From: Weissella uvarum
GTDB lineage: Bacteria > Bacillota > Bacilli > Lactobacillales > Lactobacillaceae
Assembly (NCBI RefSeq): GCF_016908785.1
Contig: NZ_JAFBEO010000004.1
Location: 80,929-144,928 of the forward strand
Reading direction: 5' to 3'
DNA length: 64,000 nucleotides
Below the pieces are notes generated by a model that was not told the DNA's origin, did no database searches, and saw only the letters and a list, made by a program, of their open reading frames with translations. Positions 17,879 to 27,934 of this stretch are shown here, piece after piece. Position 1 is the first letter of the stretch; each line of letters opens with the position of its first letter. The translations under genes and the position numbers were made by a program.

Positions 17879-17907
17879 TTGACGGGTTAGTTTTGTGAGC
17901 GTATATT
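17879..17907 (+). promoter_or_regulatory. opp operon promoter
   Basis: -35 TTGACG (17879-17884) and -10 TATATT (17902-17907), spacer 17 bases. Transcription should begin near 17914. Confidence 0.8.
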
Positions 17908-17956
17908 TATCAAATAACAAATAGGTTCTCATAAAGCAGTTTTTGGGGGTAGGATT

Positions 17957-19585
17957 ATGGCAATGAAAATAATAAAGCCTGCATTGATTGCAACTGGAGT
18001 TAGCTTAGCGCTTCCACTTGCATTTCAAACAGGCGTGCATGCTGATAAGTACAAAACGATTAATTGGACCGAAACAGCACCAATCAGTACGATGGATCCA
18101 TCAAAAGTTACTGCAGCAAATGACTTTGATGCGTTAACTGCAACAAATGACGGATTATTTCGAGCAGACAAACATAACAATCCACAGTTAGCTTTAGCTG
18201 AATCATATACGAAGAGTAAAGATGGTAAGAAGTACATTTTTAAACTTCGCCCGAATTTGAAATGGTCAAATGGGACGCCATTGACTGCGCATGATTTTGT
18301 CTATGGTTGGCAAAGAACCAATGATCCTAAAACTGGGTCACAATATGCATATCTCTATTCAGGAATTAAAAATGCGGATGCTATTCAAAGTGGTAAAGAA
18401 AAAGATCTTTCTAAATTAGGCGTTAAAGCACTCGATGATCGAACTCTTGAAGTTGATTTAGAGCGACCTTTACCGCAATTGATTCAGATGCTACCTATGG
18501 CACCGTTCTTCCCACAAAACGAAGCATTTGTAAAGAAGGCCGGTTCTAATTTTGGAACGCAATCTAAATACATTTTGTCATCTGGACCTTATGTACAACA
18601 GGATTGGAATGGCTCGAATGATACGGTTTCATATAAGAAAAACCAAAATTACTATGATAAGCGAGCAGTGAAAACTAATCATTTGGTGATTAAGACAATT
18701 GCTGATGCAAACACTGGATATAATTTGTATAAGTCAAACACAATTGACTTTACTAATTTATCACCACAACAAGTGACGGCTTCAAGACATAATAAGGCTT
18801 ATACAACAGTGCCATCTGCAACAACCTCATACATGGAGTTGAATGAAAAGACAGTTCCAGAGTTTAAAAACACTAATATTCGTCGCGCCATTTCTTATGC
18901 GATTGATCGAAATGTCTTAACTGATAAGTTGTTGACAGGTAGTGCAACACCAGCAACGACTTTCTCTTCAACTCACTTGGTTAAGGATCCAAATAATGGA
19001 GAAGACTTCTCAAAGTCAGCCACCGTCAAAGGCGCGGTGGACTACGATTTGCCTAAAGCGCAAAAGCTCTTTGATGAAGGGATGAAGCAAGAAGGTAAGA
19101 AAAACTTGAAGGTGCAACTATTGATTGATGATAGTGATGCCGGTAAGCGGAGTGCGCAATTCTTGCAAGATCAATTGCAACGCATTAAGGGATTGGATGT
19201 TTCAATTAAGACGGTGCCTTATAAGCAACGTTTGTCTCTAACCCAGGAAAAGAATTTCCAAATGGTAATTTCGCTTTGGGGAGCTGACTACGCTGATCCA
19301 TCAACTTTCTTGGACTTATACAAGAGTGGAGCACCATTTAATTCCGGTTCTTGGAACAATGAAAAGTACACGAAGCTGATTGATAAGGCGAATAACCAGG
19401 ATGTGAATAATCCTAAGAAGCGCTTTGCCGATTATAAGCAAGCTGAACAAATTATGAGTAAAGAAATGGGTGTGGTACCACTTTATTACCGTTCGCAAGC
19501 TGCATTTATGCGTCCAAGCGTCAAGGGCATGGTGACTCATCCAGCCGGAGCCATTTATGACTTTAAGTGGGCTTACAAGGAGTAG
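17957..19585 (+). CDS. oppA: Oligopeptide-binding protein, no lipobox
   Basis: Extracellular peptide-binding protein of the SBP_bac_5 family, 542 residues. It opens with the family pattern after a signal peptide (residues 1-29, ending GVHADK): NWTETAPISTMDPSK, then DGLFRADKHNNPQLALAESY and the signature RPNLKWSNGTPLTAHDFVYGWQR. The C-terminus YDFKWAYKE is typical. As in the other binding protein here, there is no lipobox cysteine, the site looks like type I (AxA), and no C-terminal anchor is visible. The start is ATG 17957 behind GGGGGTAGGA. It is the first gene of oppABCDF. Confidence 0.94.
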   Translation: MAMKIIKPALIATGVSLALPLAFQTGVHADKYKTINWTETAPISTMDPSKVTAANDFDALTATNDGLFRADKHNNPQLALAESYTKSKDGKKYIFKLRPNLKWSNGTPLTAHDFVYGWQRTNDPKTGSQYAYLYSGIKNADAIQSGKEKDLSKLGVKALDDRTLEVDLERPLPQLIQMLPMAPFFPQNEAFVKKAGSNFGTQSKYILSSGPYVQQDWNGSNDTVSYKKNQNYYDKRAVKTNHLVIKTIADANTGYNLYKSNTIDFTNLSPQQVTASRHNKAYTTVPSATTSYMELNEKTVPEFKNTNIRRAISYAIDRNVLTDKLLTGSATPATTFSSTHLVKDPNNGEDFSKSATVKGAVDYDLPKAQKLFDEGMKQEGKKNLKVQLLIDDSDAGKRSAQFLQDQLQRIKGLDVSIKTVPYKQRLSLTQEKNFQMVISLWGADYADPSTFLDLYKSGAPFNSGSWNNEKYTKLIDKANNQDVNNPKKRFADYKQAEQIMSKEMGVVPLYYRSQAAFMRPSVKGMVTHPAGAIYDFKWAYKE

Positions 19586-19649
19586 TTAATCATAATGTTT
19601 CAGACGTGGATAGCGTCGGTGCATGAGTTATGGAGAGAGGTTTGTCAGT

Positions 19650-20579
19650 ATGTCAGGAATGATTAAATATGTATTAAAAAGACTGGGAATAATCCTGCTA
19701 ACGTTGATTATCATTATTTCAATCACGTTCTTCTTAATGAAGTTAATGCCGGGTTCACCTTTAGCCAATGCGGCGCGCTTGTCAGATACACAACGACAAG
19801 TGATTGAGGCGCAGTATGGGTTGGATAAGCCATTAATTGTCCAATATTGGAACTATGTCGTAAATGCTTTGCAGTTTAATTTTGGAAATTCATTTCAATT
19901 CCAAAATCAACCAGTTTCAACTTTGATTGCACAACGAATTGGACCTTCAGCTCAATTAGGAATTCAAGCTTTGGTCTTTGGGATTGTTTTTGGAATCGGT
20001 TTAGGTGCGGCGGCTGCCGTGCGGCGCAATACAGCTGCTGATACTGGGCTTTCAATTATTGCGGTGCTTGGTGTATCAATTCCATCATTTGTGTTCGCCG
20101 CTTTGTTGCAATACTATGTTGGTTTGAAATTGAATTGGTTGCCAATTGCTGGTTGGGAAGGGTTTAAGTTTACCATTCTACCAACCATCGCTTTAGGCAT
20201 GCAGCCAATGGCGACGGCCGCTCGGTTCATTCGAACTGAAATGGTTGATGTGATGGGGTCTGATTACATTGAATTGGCCCGTGCCAAGGGGCTTTCAGGA
20301 AGTGATATTGTGTGGAAGCACACGTTGCGGAATTCATTGATTCCTTTGGTGACATTGATTGGACCAATGGCCGTTAACTTAATGACTGGTTCAGTCGTTA
20401 TTGAAAAAATCTTTGCTATCCCAGGTATTGGTGGTCAATTCGTTTCATCAATTTTGACGAATGATTATCCTTTGATTATGGGAACGACAATTGTCTACTC
20501 AATGATGTTGATGGTTGTGTTATTAATTACTGATATTGTCTATGGATTGATTGATCCACGGATTCGCTTATCAAATTAG
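19650..20579 (+). CDS. oppB: Oligopeptide ABC transporter permease OppB
   Basis: Membrane permease of the peptide importer, 309 residues with about six TM helices. LKRLGIILLTLIIIISITFF is the N-terminal helix, followed by the family motif LMPGSPLANAARL. The ATPase-contact loop is ELARAKGLSGSDIVWKHTLRNSLIPL. I chose ATG 19650 with GGAGAGAGG upstream; the frame is open nine codons further back. The gap of 64 bases from oppA holds no clear terminator. Confidence 0.94.
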   Translation: MSGMIKYVLKRLGIILLTLIIIISITFFLMKLMPGSPLANAARLSDTQRQVIEAQYGLDKPLIVQYWNYVVNALQFNFGNSFQFQNQPVSTLIAQRIGPSAQLGIQALVFGIVFGIGLGAAAAVRRNTAADTGLSIIAVLGVSIPSFVFAALLQYYVGLKLNWLPIAGWEGFKFTILPTIALGMQPMATAARFIRTEMVDVMGSDYIELARAKGLSGSDIVWKHTLRNSLIPLVTLIGPMAVNLMTGSVVIEKIFAIPGIGGQFVSSILTNDYPLIMGTTIVYSMMLMVVLLITDIVYGLIDPRIRLSN

Positions 20580-20590
20580 GAGGAACGAGA

Positions 20591-21613
20591 ATGGCTGAAT
20601 TAAATCAAGCAACACCAGCAGATTTTACGTTGCTACCGAATGATCGTAAACGAAATAATGAAACTATCGAGAAACCATCATTGAGTTTTATGCAAGATGC
20701 ATGGCGACGATTAAAGAAAAATAAGGGTGCTTTTATTTCACTATGGATTGTTGTGATTATTGCTTTAGCCGCCTTTTTGACGGTCCCTTATGCTAATCCA
20801 ACGACAACTTCAAAACAAGATGTTAATCAACAAAATTTGCCCGCTAAAGTTCCGGGAAATATTCCTGGATTAAATGGGATGCAAAAAGTTGATGGACAGC
20901 GTTTTGACGCCTATAAAAAAGCCCATGTTAAGCAGGGCGAATATCACGTGTTTGGAACTGATCAATTTGGTCGTGATATTTTCAAGCGGGTGCTTTATGG
21001 AACCCGGATTTCTCTTGAAGTCGCGTTGATTGCGGCAATGATTGACTTGGTCTTTGGCGTAAGCTATGGCCTAATTTCTGGTTGGAAGGGCGGCCGAGTT
21101 GATATGATTATGCAACGAATTGTTGAAATTGTATCTTCCGTACCGAACTTGGTCATTTTCGTCCTATTGATTCTGATTCTAAAGCCAGGCCTATTCTCAA
21201 TTGCGCTTGGAATTTCCTTAACGTCATGGACGTCCATGGCTCGGTTAGTCCGGGCGGAAGTGCTATCGTTGAAGGAACAAGATTTCGTTTCAGCGGCGCG
21301 CACCTTAGGAACATCGCCAGTTAAAATTGGGCTCCGCCATTTGGTGCCAAACATCTCCTCAACGATTATCGTGCAATTGATGTTTACAATTCCATCGGCG
21401 ATTTTCTTTGAAGCTTTGCTTTCATTTATTGGAATCGGAATTCCGGTGCCAATGGCTTCATTGGGAACATTGTTGAATGACGGTCAGGCGGCCTTCCAAT
21501 TCTATCCATATCAATTGGTATTCCCTGCGATTGTCATGTCAGTTTTGATGATTGCCTTTAATTTGTTGGCTGATGGCTTGCGGGATGCCTTTGATCCTAG
21601 AACACGTGATTAA
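20591..21613 (+). CDS. oppC: Oligopeptide ABC transporter permease OppC
   Basis: Second permease, 340 residues. A cytoplasmic N-terminal tail (to about residue 50) precedes the first helix. A large loop carries FGTDQFGRDIFKRVLYGTRIS, the OppC/DppC hallmark. The coupling loop is DFVSAARTLGTSPVKIGLRHLVPN. The C-terminus LADGLRDAFDPRTRD is typical. Eleven bases separate it from oppB, with an AGGAGGAACG ribosome site. Confidence 0.95.
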   Translation: MAELNQATPADFTLLPNDRKRNNETIEKPSLSFMQDAWRRLKKNKGAFISLWIVVIIALAAFLTVPYANPTTTSKQDVNQQNLPAKVPGNIPGLNGMQKVDGQRFDAYKKAHVKQGEYHVFGTDQFGRDIFKRVLYGTRISLEVALIAAMIDLVFGVSYGLISGWKGGRVDMIMQRIVEIVSSVPNLVIFVLLILILKPGLFSIALGISLTSWTSMARLVRAEVLSLKEQDFVSAARTLGTSPVKIGLRHLVPNISSTIIVQLMFTIPSAIFFEALLSFIGIGIPVPMASLGTLLNDGQAAFQFYPYQLVFPAIVMSVLMIAFNLLADGLRDAFDPRTRD

Positions 21614-21627
21614 GGAGTGGTGAGGAA

Positions 21628-22719
21628 ATGTCAGAAAAAATCCTTGAAGTAAACGATTTAAAAATCAATTTCCACACTGATAACGGAAATGTCCAAGCGA
21701 TTCGCGACGTCTACTTTGATTTGAAAAAGGGTGAAACCCTTGCGTTAGTGGGTGAGTCTGGGTCTGGTAAGTCAGTAACGACTCGTGCGATTATGGGCTT
21801 GCTAGCAAAAAATGCGGAAATTGAACGTGGTTCAATTAAATTTAAAGGTGAAGAATTGGTTGGTTTAGATGAAAAGTCTTTCCGCCGCATCAGAGGATCA
21901 GAAATTGCAATGATTTTCCAAGATCCGATGACTTCACTTGATCCAACGATGAAAATTGGGCAACAAATCGCTGAGCCATTGATTGAACACCAAAATATGA
22001 GTAAAAAGGAAGCTTGGCACCGCGCCCTAGAGATGATGAATTTAGTTGGGATTCCGAATGCGGAAGCGCATATTAACGATTATCCGCATCAGTTTTCGGG
22101 TGGGATGCGTCAAAGAATTGTGATTGCGATTGCTTTGATTGATAGTCCAGAGGTTTTGATTGCTGATGAACCAACGACGGCCTTAGATGTGACGATTCAA
22201 GCTCAAATTATTGATTTAATGAAGAAGATTCAGGCGGAAACTGGAACTTCAATTATCTTTATTACCCATGATTTAGGTGTGGTGGCCGGTGTTGCCGACC
22301 GTGTGGCCGTAATGTATGCCGGTCAAATCGTGGAAACAGGAACTGTGGATGAAATTTATAATTATCCCCAGCACCCATATACTTGGGGCTTGCTCAATTC
22401 AATGCCGACAACACAAACAAGTCGTGGTACTTTGGAACCAATTCCAGGAACACCACCAGATTTGTTGAATCCACCTAAGGGGGATGCGTTTGCACCACGT
22501 AATCGTTACGCTTTGAAAATTGATGAAGAGCAACAACCACCTTATTTCCAATTGTCACCGACGCATTTTGCAGCGACATGGTTGTTGGATTCTCGTGCAC
22601 CAAAAGTGGAACCACCACTAACGGTGCAACAGCGCTGGGCAAAGTATATCGCAGAACATCCAGAGGTTACGCAACAACAAGCGCAACCAGTTGAAGCCTC
22701 TGCAATTTTGACAGAATAG
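21628..22719 (+). CDS. oppD: Oligopeptide ABC transporter ATPase OppD
   Basis: First ATPase of the peptide importer, 363 residues. Walker A GESGSGKS is followed by MIFQDPMTSLDPTM (Q-loop), FSGGMRQR (signature) and LIADEPTTALDVTIQ (Walker B and D-loop). The C-terminal oligopeptide-transporter domain (YTWGLLNSMP, GTPPDLLNPPKGDAFAPRN) is present, but the usual cysteines of the iron-sulfur-type OppD are not obvious. The tail after residue 330 is Gln/Pro-rich. It overlaps nothing and is 14 bases after oppC. Confidence 0.95.
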   Translation: MSEKILEVNDLKINFHTDNGNVQAIRDVYFDLKKGETLALVGESGSGKSVTTRAIMGLLAKNAEIERGSIKFKGEELVGLDEKSFRRIRGSEIAMIFQDPMTSLDPTMKIGQQIAEPLIEHQNMSKKEAWHRALEMMNLVGIPNAEAHINDYPHQFSGGMRQRIVIAIALIDSPEVLIADEPTTALDVTIQAQIIDLMKKIQAETGTSIIFITHDLGVVAGVADRVAVMYAGQIVETGTVDEIYNYPQHPYTWGLLNSMPTTQTSRGTLEPIPGTPPDLLNPPKGDAFAPRNRYALKIDEEQQPPYFQLSPTHFAATWLLDSRAPKVEPPLTVQQRWAKYIAEHPEVTQQQAQPVEASAILTE

Positions 22720-22729
22720 GAGTGGTTTG

Positions 22730-23680
22730 ATGGTAGAAGATCGTAAAAAACTGGTTGAAGTGCAAAACTTAGATATTACCTTTAATCAAGGACGTAAAAA
22801 TCAAACGCTCGCAGTCCAAAATGTCTCATTTGATATTTATGAAGGAGAAACTTTTGGGTTAGTTGGTGAATCTGGTTCAGGTAAGACAACGATTGGTCGT
22901 GCCATTATGAAGTTGTATCAGCCAACCGCCGGTAAAATTAATTATGATGGTCAAGATGTGACCAAAATTAAGAAAAAAGCTGACTTGCAGCAATTCCACC
23001 AAGCGGTCCAAATGATTTTCCAAGACCCACAAGCATCATTGGATATGCGGATGAAGGTTAAGGATATTATCGCCGAAGGGCTAGATGCCAATCATTTAGT
23101 TGATAGTGATGAACAACGTACTAAAATCGTTGAAGATATGTTAGAAACCGTGGGTTTGAAGCGTGAGCATGCTAATCGTTATCCCCACGAGTTCTCAGGT
23201 GGTCAACGGCAACGGATTGGGATCGCACGTGCTTTGGCGATGAATCCGAAGTTTATTATTGCTGATGAGCCCATCTCGGCCTTAGATGTGTCAATTCAAG
23301 CGCAGGTTGTGAATTTGATGCAAGAATTGCAAAAAAAGCAAAATCTAACCTATCTCTTTATTGCCCATGACTTATCGATGGTTAAGTATATTTCAGATCG
23401 AATTGGCGTATTGCATTGGGGTAAGATGGTTGAAATTGGACCAGCCGATGAAGTATACAATCATCCTTTGCATGATTATACGAAGTCGCTATTAAGTTCT
23501 ATTCCAGAACCTGATCCAGATGTAGAAAAGCATCGTCAGCCAATTATCTATGATCCCACGCGTGAAATGGATGGGAAGGCACGTGATATGGTTGAAATTG
23601 CTCCCCAACACTTTGTTTGGGCAACGCCAGAGGAAATTCCAATGTATCAAGAGCGGGCGCAAGCCTATGGCTTAATCTAA
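22730..23680 (+). CDS. oppF: Oligopeptide ABC transporter ATPase OppF
   Basis: Second ATPase, 316 residues. Walker A GESGSGKT, Q-loop MIFQDPQASLDMRM, signature FSGGQRQR, and Walker B IIADEPISALDVSIQ. The C-terminal HPLHDYTKSLLSSIPEPDP segment is standard for OppF. ATG 22730 lies seven bases after AGGAG; TTG 22727 is a weaker alternative. It ends the operon before a terminator. Confidence 0.95.
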   Translation: MVEDRKKLVEVQNLDITFNQGRKNQTLAVQNVSFDIYEGETFGLVGESGSGKTTIGRAIMKLYQPTAGKINYDGQDVTKIKKKADLQQFHQAVQMIFQDPQASLDMRMKVKDIIAEGLDANHLVDSDEQRTKIVEDMLETVGLKREHANRYPHEFSGGQRQRIGIARALAMNPKFIIADEPISALDVSIQAQVVNLMQELQKKQNLTYLFIAHDLSMVKYISDRIGVLHWGKMVEIGPADEVYNHPLHDYTKSLLSSIPEPDPDVEKHRQPIIYDPTREMDGKARDMVEIAPQHFVWATPEEIPMYQERAQAYGLI

Positions 23681-23691
23681 TAGATTTAAAT

Positions 23692-23722
23692 AAAAGGCAG
23701 GATCTTGGATTCTGTCTTTTAT
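23692..23722 (+). terminator. Terminator after opp operon
   Basis: AAAAGGCAGGATC pairs with GATTCTGTCTTTT, including G-U pairs, around a TTG loop. Confidence 0.7.
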
Positions 23723-23783
23723 TGTGGTTGCTATGGTTAGGTTAGAAGGGGACTGAGCTTAATTTCCCAATGTTCTTCAACCG

Positions 23784-23792
23784 TGGTATAAT
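23784..23792 (+). promoter_or_regulatory. gdpP extended -10 promoter element
   Basis: TGGTATAAT, an extended -10 with consensus TATAAT at 23787-23792. No clear -35 is seen. It lies inside the longest gdpP frame, supporting the later GTG start. Confidence 0.5.
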
Positions 23793-23832
23793 CTTCTTTA
23801 ATATTAAAGTTTTGGTTAAGGAGACCCATTCG

Positions 23833-25875
23833 GTGAAACAAGAAAATAAAAAATTAAGGGTACCGCAAATTTTTCAAAATCGTTCAATCGGTTGGATTGC
23901 CGTCCTCGTTTCGCTGATTGCGCTACTGGGAACAATTTTAGCTTTTAACGTTAATTGGCTAGTTGGTGTCATTTGGTTGGTTCTGGTTTTAATTGCGTTA
24001 ATGATTATTTTCCGGACTTTACGCGAAATGAGCGAAGATACCGCAAAATATTTAGCGAATTTATCATATCGCATTAAGCGTAGTGGTGAAGAGTCAGCTT
24101 TAAAAATGCCGATTGGGTTGTTGCTCTATAATGAGAAGCATGAAGTCAATTGGGTTAACCCATACTTACAACATGTTTTGGGTGACAACGTAATTATTGG
24201 TGAGCAACTTAGTGAAGTTTCAGAAAAGCTTGATCAACTCGTAACTGATGTGACTGAAGCTGATGAGGCAGATGATCAGAAGCAGTTGGACGAACAAGAG
24301 ACTCGAATTAATTGGCAGGATCATACTTTTGTCGTTAAGGTTCAACCGGATATTCAAGTCGTCTATCTTTATGATGTGACCGAAAATGAAGAAATTCGTG
24401 AAAACTATGAAAATCATCGACTTTTCATCGGAATGGTTTCGATTGATAATTATGATGAAATTACTGAAAGTATGAGCGATGCGAACGCTTCATCATTACG
24501 AACATTTGTAACGCGGTCATTAACCAATTGGATGGATGCTCATCAAATTTATACACGCCGGACAGCGGGCGACCGATTTATGTTGATTGGTTATGATGAA
24601 GGCTTGAAACAAGCTGAAAGTGATAAGTTCAGTATTTTAGGTGATGTGCGCGAAGCAACATCAGCGCAAAATATGCCACTGACTTTGAGTATCGGAATTG
24701 CGTACCATGAAGTATCAATTAACCGTTTGGCTGAAAATGCACAGTCTAATTTGGATTTGGCCCTTGGCCGTGGTGGTGATCAAGTTGTTGTTAAGGCTGA
24801 AGATGGTGAGGCCCGTTTCTATGGTGGTTCAACGAACCCGATGGTTAAGCGGACGCGTGTACGTGCGCGTGTCATCTCGCAAGCCTTGAGTGAATTGATT
24901 TCACAGGCTGACCAAGTCTTTATTATGGGACACTCAAAGCCAGATATGGATTCGTTTGGGTCAGCACTAGGGGTTCGACGAATTGCGCAAATGCATGATA
25001 AACCATCGTGGGTGGTTTATGATACCGAGCAAGAAGCCCATTCAGATATTAAATTACTGTTGAATGAGTTGAGTAAAGAAAGTCGCAATGAAAATGCGAT
25101 TATTGCCCCGGATGAGGTGCAAAATCAAGCGACCGATCATAGTTTATTGATTATGGTCGACCATTCAAAGCCATCGATTACTGAGTCTAAGGCGGTTTAT
25201 GAGCAGTTAAGTGGCCATGTTGTGGTCATTGATCATCATCGACGTGGTGAAGAGTTCCCAGCTGAACCGCAATTGGTTTATGTGGAATCTTATGCTTCAT
25301 CAAGTTCAGAATTGGTATCAGAGTTGTTTGAATATCAACCTAATAATCAAGCACGTGGTTTGACGCGTGTTGAAGCAACTGCGATGCTTGCCGGAATTCA
25401 AATTGATACAAAGTCGTTCACTTTGCGGACAGGAACACGAACATTTGATGCAGCTAGTTACTTGCGTTCAGTGGGGGCTGATAGCACATTGATTCAAGAC
25501 TTTATGAAAGAGTCCGTGGAATCATATCGTGATCGTTCACACCTGATTGAAAAAGTTCAAGTTAATGATGATGTTGCCATTTCAGTTGGTGAAGATGATA
25601 CGATTTATGATCCAGTTGTGGCAGCACAAGCCGCCGACAGTTTGTTACAATTAATTGGGGTAACCCGTTCATTTGTGATTACGCGACGTGATGATGATAC
25701 AATTTCAATTTCTGCACGTTCTGATGGCAATGAAAATGTGCAAATTGTCATGGAAGAAATGGGTGGCGGTGGCCACTTGAGCAATGCGGCAACCCAGTTG
25801 AAAGGCATTACAACTGATGAGGCTTATGACCAACTGGTAGAAATTTTGCAAGCACAAACACAAATAGATGAATAA
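23833..25875 (+). CDS. gdpP: c-di-AMP phosphodiesterase GdpP
   Basis: Membrane-bound phosphodiesterase that degrades cyclic di-AMP, 680 residues. Two TM helices lie at about 17-58, then a PAS-like region, a degenerate GGDEF domain (about 190-310) and a DHH/DHHA1 module. Catalytic motifs are [20 protein letters not shown] and the final [11 protein letters not shown] chose GTG 23833 with AAGGAG nine bases upstream; the open frame before it carries the promoter. rplI follows after 17 bases and dnaB after that, the conserved Firmicutes gdpP-rplI-dnaB order. Confidence 0.94.
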   Translation: MKQENKKLRVPQIFQNRSIGWIAVLVSLIALLGTILAFNVNWLVGVIWLVLVLIALMIIFRTLREMSEDTAKYLANLSYRIKRSGEESALKMPIGLLLYNEKHEVNWVNPYLQHVLGDNVIIGEQLSEVSEKLDQLVTDVTEADEADDQKQLDEQETRINWQDHTFVVKVQPDIQVVYLYDVTENEEIRENYENHRLFIGMVSIDNYDEITESMSDANASSLRTFVTRSLTNWMDAHQIYTRRTAGDRFMLIGYDEGLKQAESDKFSILGDVREATSAQNMPLTLSIGIAYHEVSINRLAENAQSNLDLALGRGGDQVVVKAEDGEARFYGGSTNPMVKRTRVRARVISQALSELISQADQVFIMGHSKPDMDSFGSALGVRRIAQMHDKPSWVVYDTEQEAHSDIKLLLNELSKESRNENAIIAPDEVQNQATDHSLLIMVDHSKPSITESKAVYEQLSGHVVVIDHHRRGEEFPAEPQLVYVESYASSSSELVSELFEYQPNNQARGLTRVEATAMLAGIQIDTKSFTLRTGTRTFDAASYLRSVGADSTLIQDFMKESVESYRDRSHLIEKVQVNDDVAISVGEDDTIYDPVVAAQAADSLLQLIGVTRSFVITRRDDDTISISARSDGNENVQIVMEEMGGGGHLSNAATQLKGITTDEAYDQLVEILQAQTQIDE

Positions 25876-25892
25876 ATAGTGAGGTGTCAAAG

Positions 25893-26345
25893 ATGAAGGT
25901 TATCTTTCTAGAAGACGTTAAAGGCCGTGGTAAAAAGGGCGACATTAAAGATGTTCCGGATGGCTATGCCAATAATTTCTTGATTAAAAATCATAAGGCT
26001 GAACCAGCTACTAAGAAGAATGTGGCAGTTAGCGCTGCTAAGAAGAAAGCAGCTGATCGCGATGCTGCTGAAGAAAAAGCTGCTGCTGAGGCATTAAAGG
26101 CTAAGTTAGAAGCTGATGATTCAGTGATTGAACTAAAAGCCAAGGCTGGTAATGATGGACGTCTGTTTGGAGCGGTTTCTTCTAAACAAGTTGTTGAAGC
26201 ATCCCAAAAGCAATTAGGTTTGAAGCTTGATAAGCGTAAGATGGACATGAAAGAGCCTATCCGCGCGCTAGGCTATACAAATATTAAAATTAAGTTGCAT
26301 AAAGATGTCGAAGCAACCTTACGGGTGCACGTCGACGAGCAATAG
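25893..26345 (+). CDS. rplI: 50S ribosomal protein L9
   Basis: Binds 23S rRNA near the L1 stalk. It is 150 residues. The signature is [21 protein letters not shown] at the N-terminus (in [10 protein letters not shown] context). An Ala/Lys/Glu-rich central helix (about 45-80) links it to the C-terminal domain. The start is ATG 25893, six bases after GTGAGGTG; the GTG at 25884 lies within that ribosome site. It lies between gdpP and dnaB. Confidence 0.97.
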   Translation: MKVIFLEDVKGRGKKGDIKDVPDGYANNFLIKNHKAEPATKKNVAVSAAKKKAADRDAAEEKAAAEALKAKLEADDSVIELKAKAGNDGRLFGAVSSKQVVEASQKQLGLKLDKRKMDMKEPIRALGYTNIKIKLHKDVEATLRVHVDEQ

Positions 26346-26363
26346 AAACATTACAAATGTAAT

Positions 26364-26400
26364 AAAAAGCGACGGCTGAAGTCCGTTGCTTTTTATTTTG
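26364..26400 (+). terminator. Terminator between rplI and dnaB
   Basis: AAAAAGCGACGG pairs with CCGTTGCTTTTT (one G-U pair) around a seven-base loop, followed by ATTTTG. Confidence 0.75.
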
Positions 26401-26408
26401 TAGGAATC

Positions 26409-26417
26409 TGTTAGAAT
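26409..26417 (+). promoter_or_regulatory. dnaB extended -10 element
   Basis: TGTTAGAAT, extended -10 with TAGAAT at 26412-26417, 40 bases before the dnaB start. No clear -35. Confidence 0.45.
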
Positions 26418-26456
26418 GATTAGGACGATAATTATAGAAAACGAGGTGGTGGGCGC

Positions 26457-27866
26457 ATGCCAGAAAATGAACAAAATGTTGCTTTAAGTGCACCACAAGA
26501 TATTAGTGCTGAGCAAGCTGTGCTAGGTTCAATTCTATTATCGACTGATCCGACTGATCTTGTCGCACAAGTATCGACAATCCTTGAACCGAACGATTTC
26601 TTTCGGACTGCGCACCAATTAATATATCGGGCGATTTTAGCACTTGATGAAGACCAACGACCAATTGATGTGTTAACCATTACGGACGAGTTGGAAAAAA
26701 ATAATCAGGTCGAAAATGCGGGTGGCATCAGCTATTTGACTGAATTGGCTTCTAGTGTGCCGGTTTCAGGCAATGCGATGTACTATGCGCGCATTGTTAA
26801 AGAAAAATCACTTCGTCGTGAATTGATTGATACATTGCAAGAGGGAACCCAAGGAACTTACACTGGAGCAACGGATATTGAAGATTTAGTTTCAGATATT
26901 AGTACGAAACTGGATTCAATCAATGCAGGTGAAAAGACAAATGACTTTAAAGAGATTTCCGATGTCGTGACACGGTCATTTGAACAAATTGAAGCAAATT
27001 CGACGAATGACGAGCAAGTAACTGGGTTGGCAACTGGGTACCAAGCCTTGGATAATTTAACGACTGGATTTCACGGTGGTGAAATGATTATCGTGGCGGC
27101 ACGTCCGGCGGTTGGTAAAACAGCTTTCGTCTTGAATATTGCCCAGCGGGTCGCGGTAAATGATCCGACGCTACCCGTTGTGATTTTTTCATTGGAAATG
27201 CCAGATACAGCCTTGGTTAATCGTATGTTGGCGGCTGAAGGAAATATTAATTCCCAACACATGCGAACAGGTAGTCTAGATCCAGAAGAATGGAATAGTT
27301 TGGCAGTGGCGATGGGATCTTTGTCACGCACGAAAATTTTCATTGATGATACACCTGGGATTAAGGTCAATGAAATTCGATCAAAGTTGCGCCGTTTGCA
27401 GAAAAAAGAAGGCCAAATTGGTTTGGTCATTATTGACTATTTGCAGCTAATTGAAGGAAATGGTTCTGAAGGACGGCAACAAGAAGTGTCAGCTATTTCA
27501 CGTTCGATTAAGAAGATGGCGATGGAATTGGATACACCTGTGATTGCGCTATCACAGCTTTCACGTAGTGTTGAACAGCGTCAAGATAAGCGTCCGATGT
27601 TGTCAGATATTCGTGAATCAGGATCTATCGAGCAGGATGCTGATATCGTTGCCTTTTTGTATCGTGATGATTATTATCGTGAGAATGAAGATGATGATAG
27701 TCCGCAAGATCCACGCGATGAAGAGCAACAAGACGTGGGTGAAATCGAAGTTATTATTGAAAAGAATCGTTCAGGAGCACGTGGAACAGCACGGCTTTTG
27801 TTTGTGAAGTCATATAATAAGTTTTCTAATATTGAATATCGGGATGATAATAGTGGCTTTGGATGA
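26457..27866 (+). CDS. dnaB: Replicative DNA helicase DnaB
   Basis: Hexameric 5'-3' helicase at the replication fork, 469 residues (the gene is called dnaC in Bacillus). An N-terminal helical domain (SAEQAVLGSILL) is followed by a RecA-type domain. Walker A is ARPAVGKT at residues 215-222, Walker B is LVIIDYLQLI, and later PVIALSQLSRSVEQR and the arginine-bearing SGARGTARLLF are typical. No intein. The start is ATG 26457 behind GAGGTGGTGG. Confidence 0.97.
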   Translation: MPENEQNVALSAPQDISAEQAVLGSILLSTDPTDLVAQVSTILEPNDFFRTAHQLIYRAILALDEDQRPIDVLTITDELEKNNQVENAGGISYLTELASSVPVSGNAMYYARIVKEKSLRRELIDTLQEGTQGTYTGATDIEDLVSDISTKLDSINAGEKTNDFKEISDVVTRSFEQIEANSTNDEQVTGLATGYQALDNLTTGFHGGEMIIVAARPAVGKTAFVLNIAQRVAVNDPTLPVVIFSLEMPDTALVNRMLAAEGNINSQHMRTGSLDPEEWNSLAVAMGSLSRTKIFIDDTPGIKVNEIRSKLRRLQKKEGQIGLVIIDYLQLIEGNGSEGRQQEVSAISRSIKKMAMELDTPVIALSQLSRSVEQRQDKRPMLSDIRESGSIEQDADIVAFLYRDDYYRENEDDDSPQDPRDEEQQDVGEIEVIIEKNRSGARGTARLLFVKSYNKFSNIEYRDDNSGFG

Positions 27867-27873
27867 TGAAGCC

Positions 27874-27913
27874 AAAGAATCAGTCAATCATGATTTGGAT
27901 TGGCTGATTCTTT
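27874..27913 (+). terminator. Probable terminator after dnaB
   Basis: A 16-bp stem (27874-27889 with 27898-27913, one G-U pair) and an eight-base loop. The T tract is short. Confidence 0.6.
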
Positions 27914-27934
27914 AATTAAGAAGGGGGATTGTAA

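Larger units (their letters stand above)
17640..17956. other. Divergent regulatory region between yczE-like gene and opp operon
   Basis: No gene is seen in this 317-base gap. From left to right it holds a 12-bp inverted repeat with direct repeats in its loop, a cre-like site, a PurR-like box, a 12-bp direct repeat (TCATAAAGCAGT at 17838-17849 and again at 17929-17940) and the opp promoter. Each is listed separately. Confidence 0.8.
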
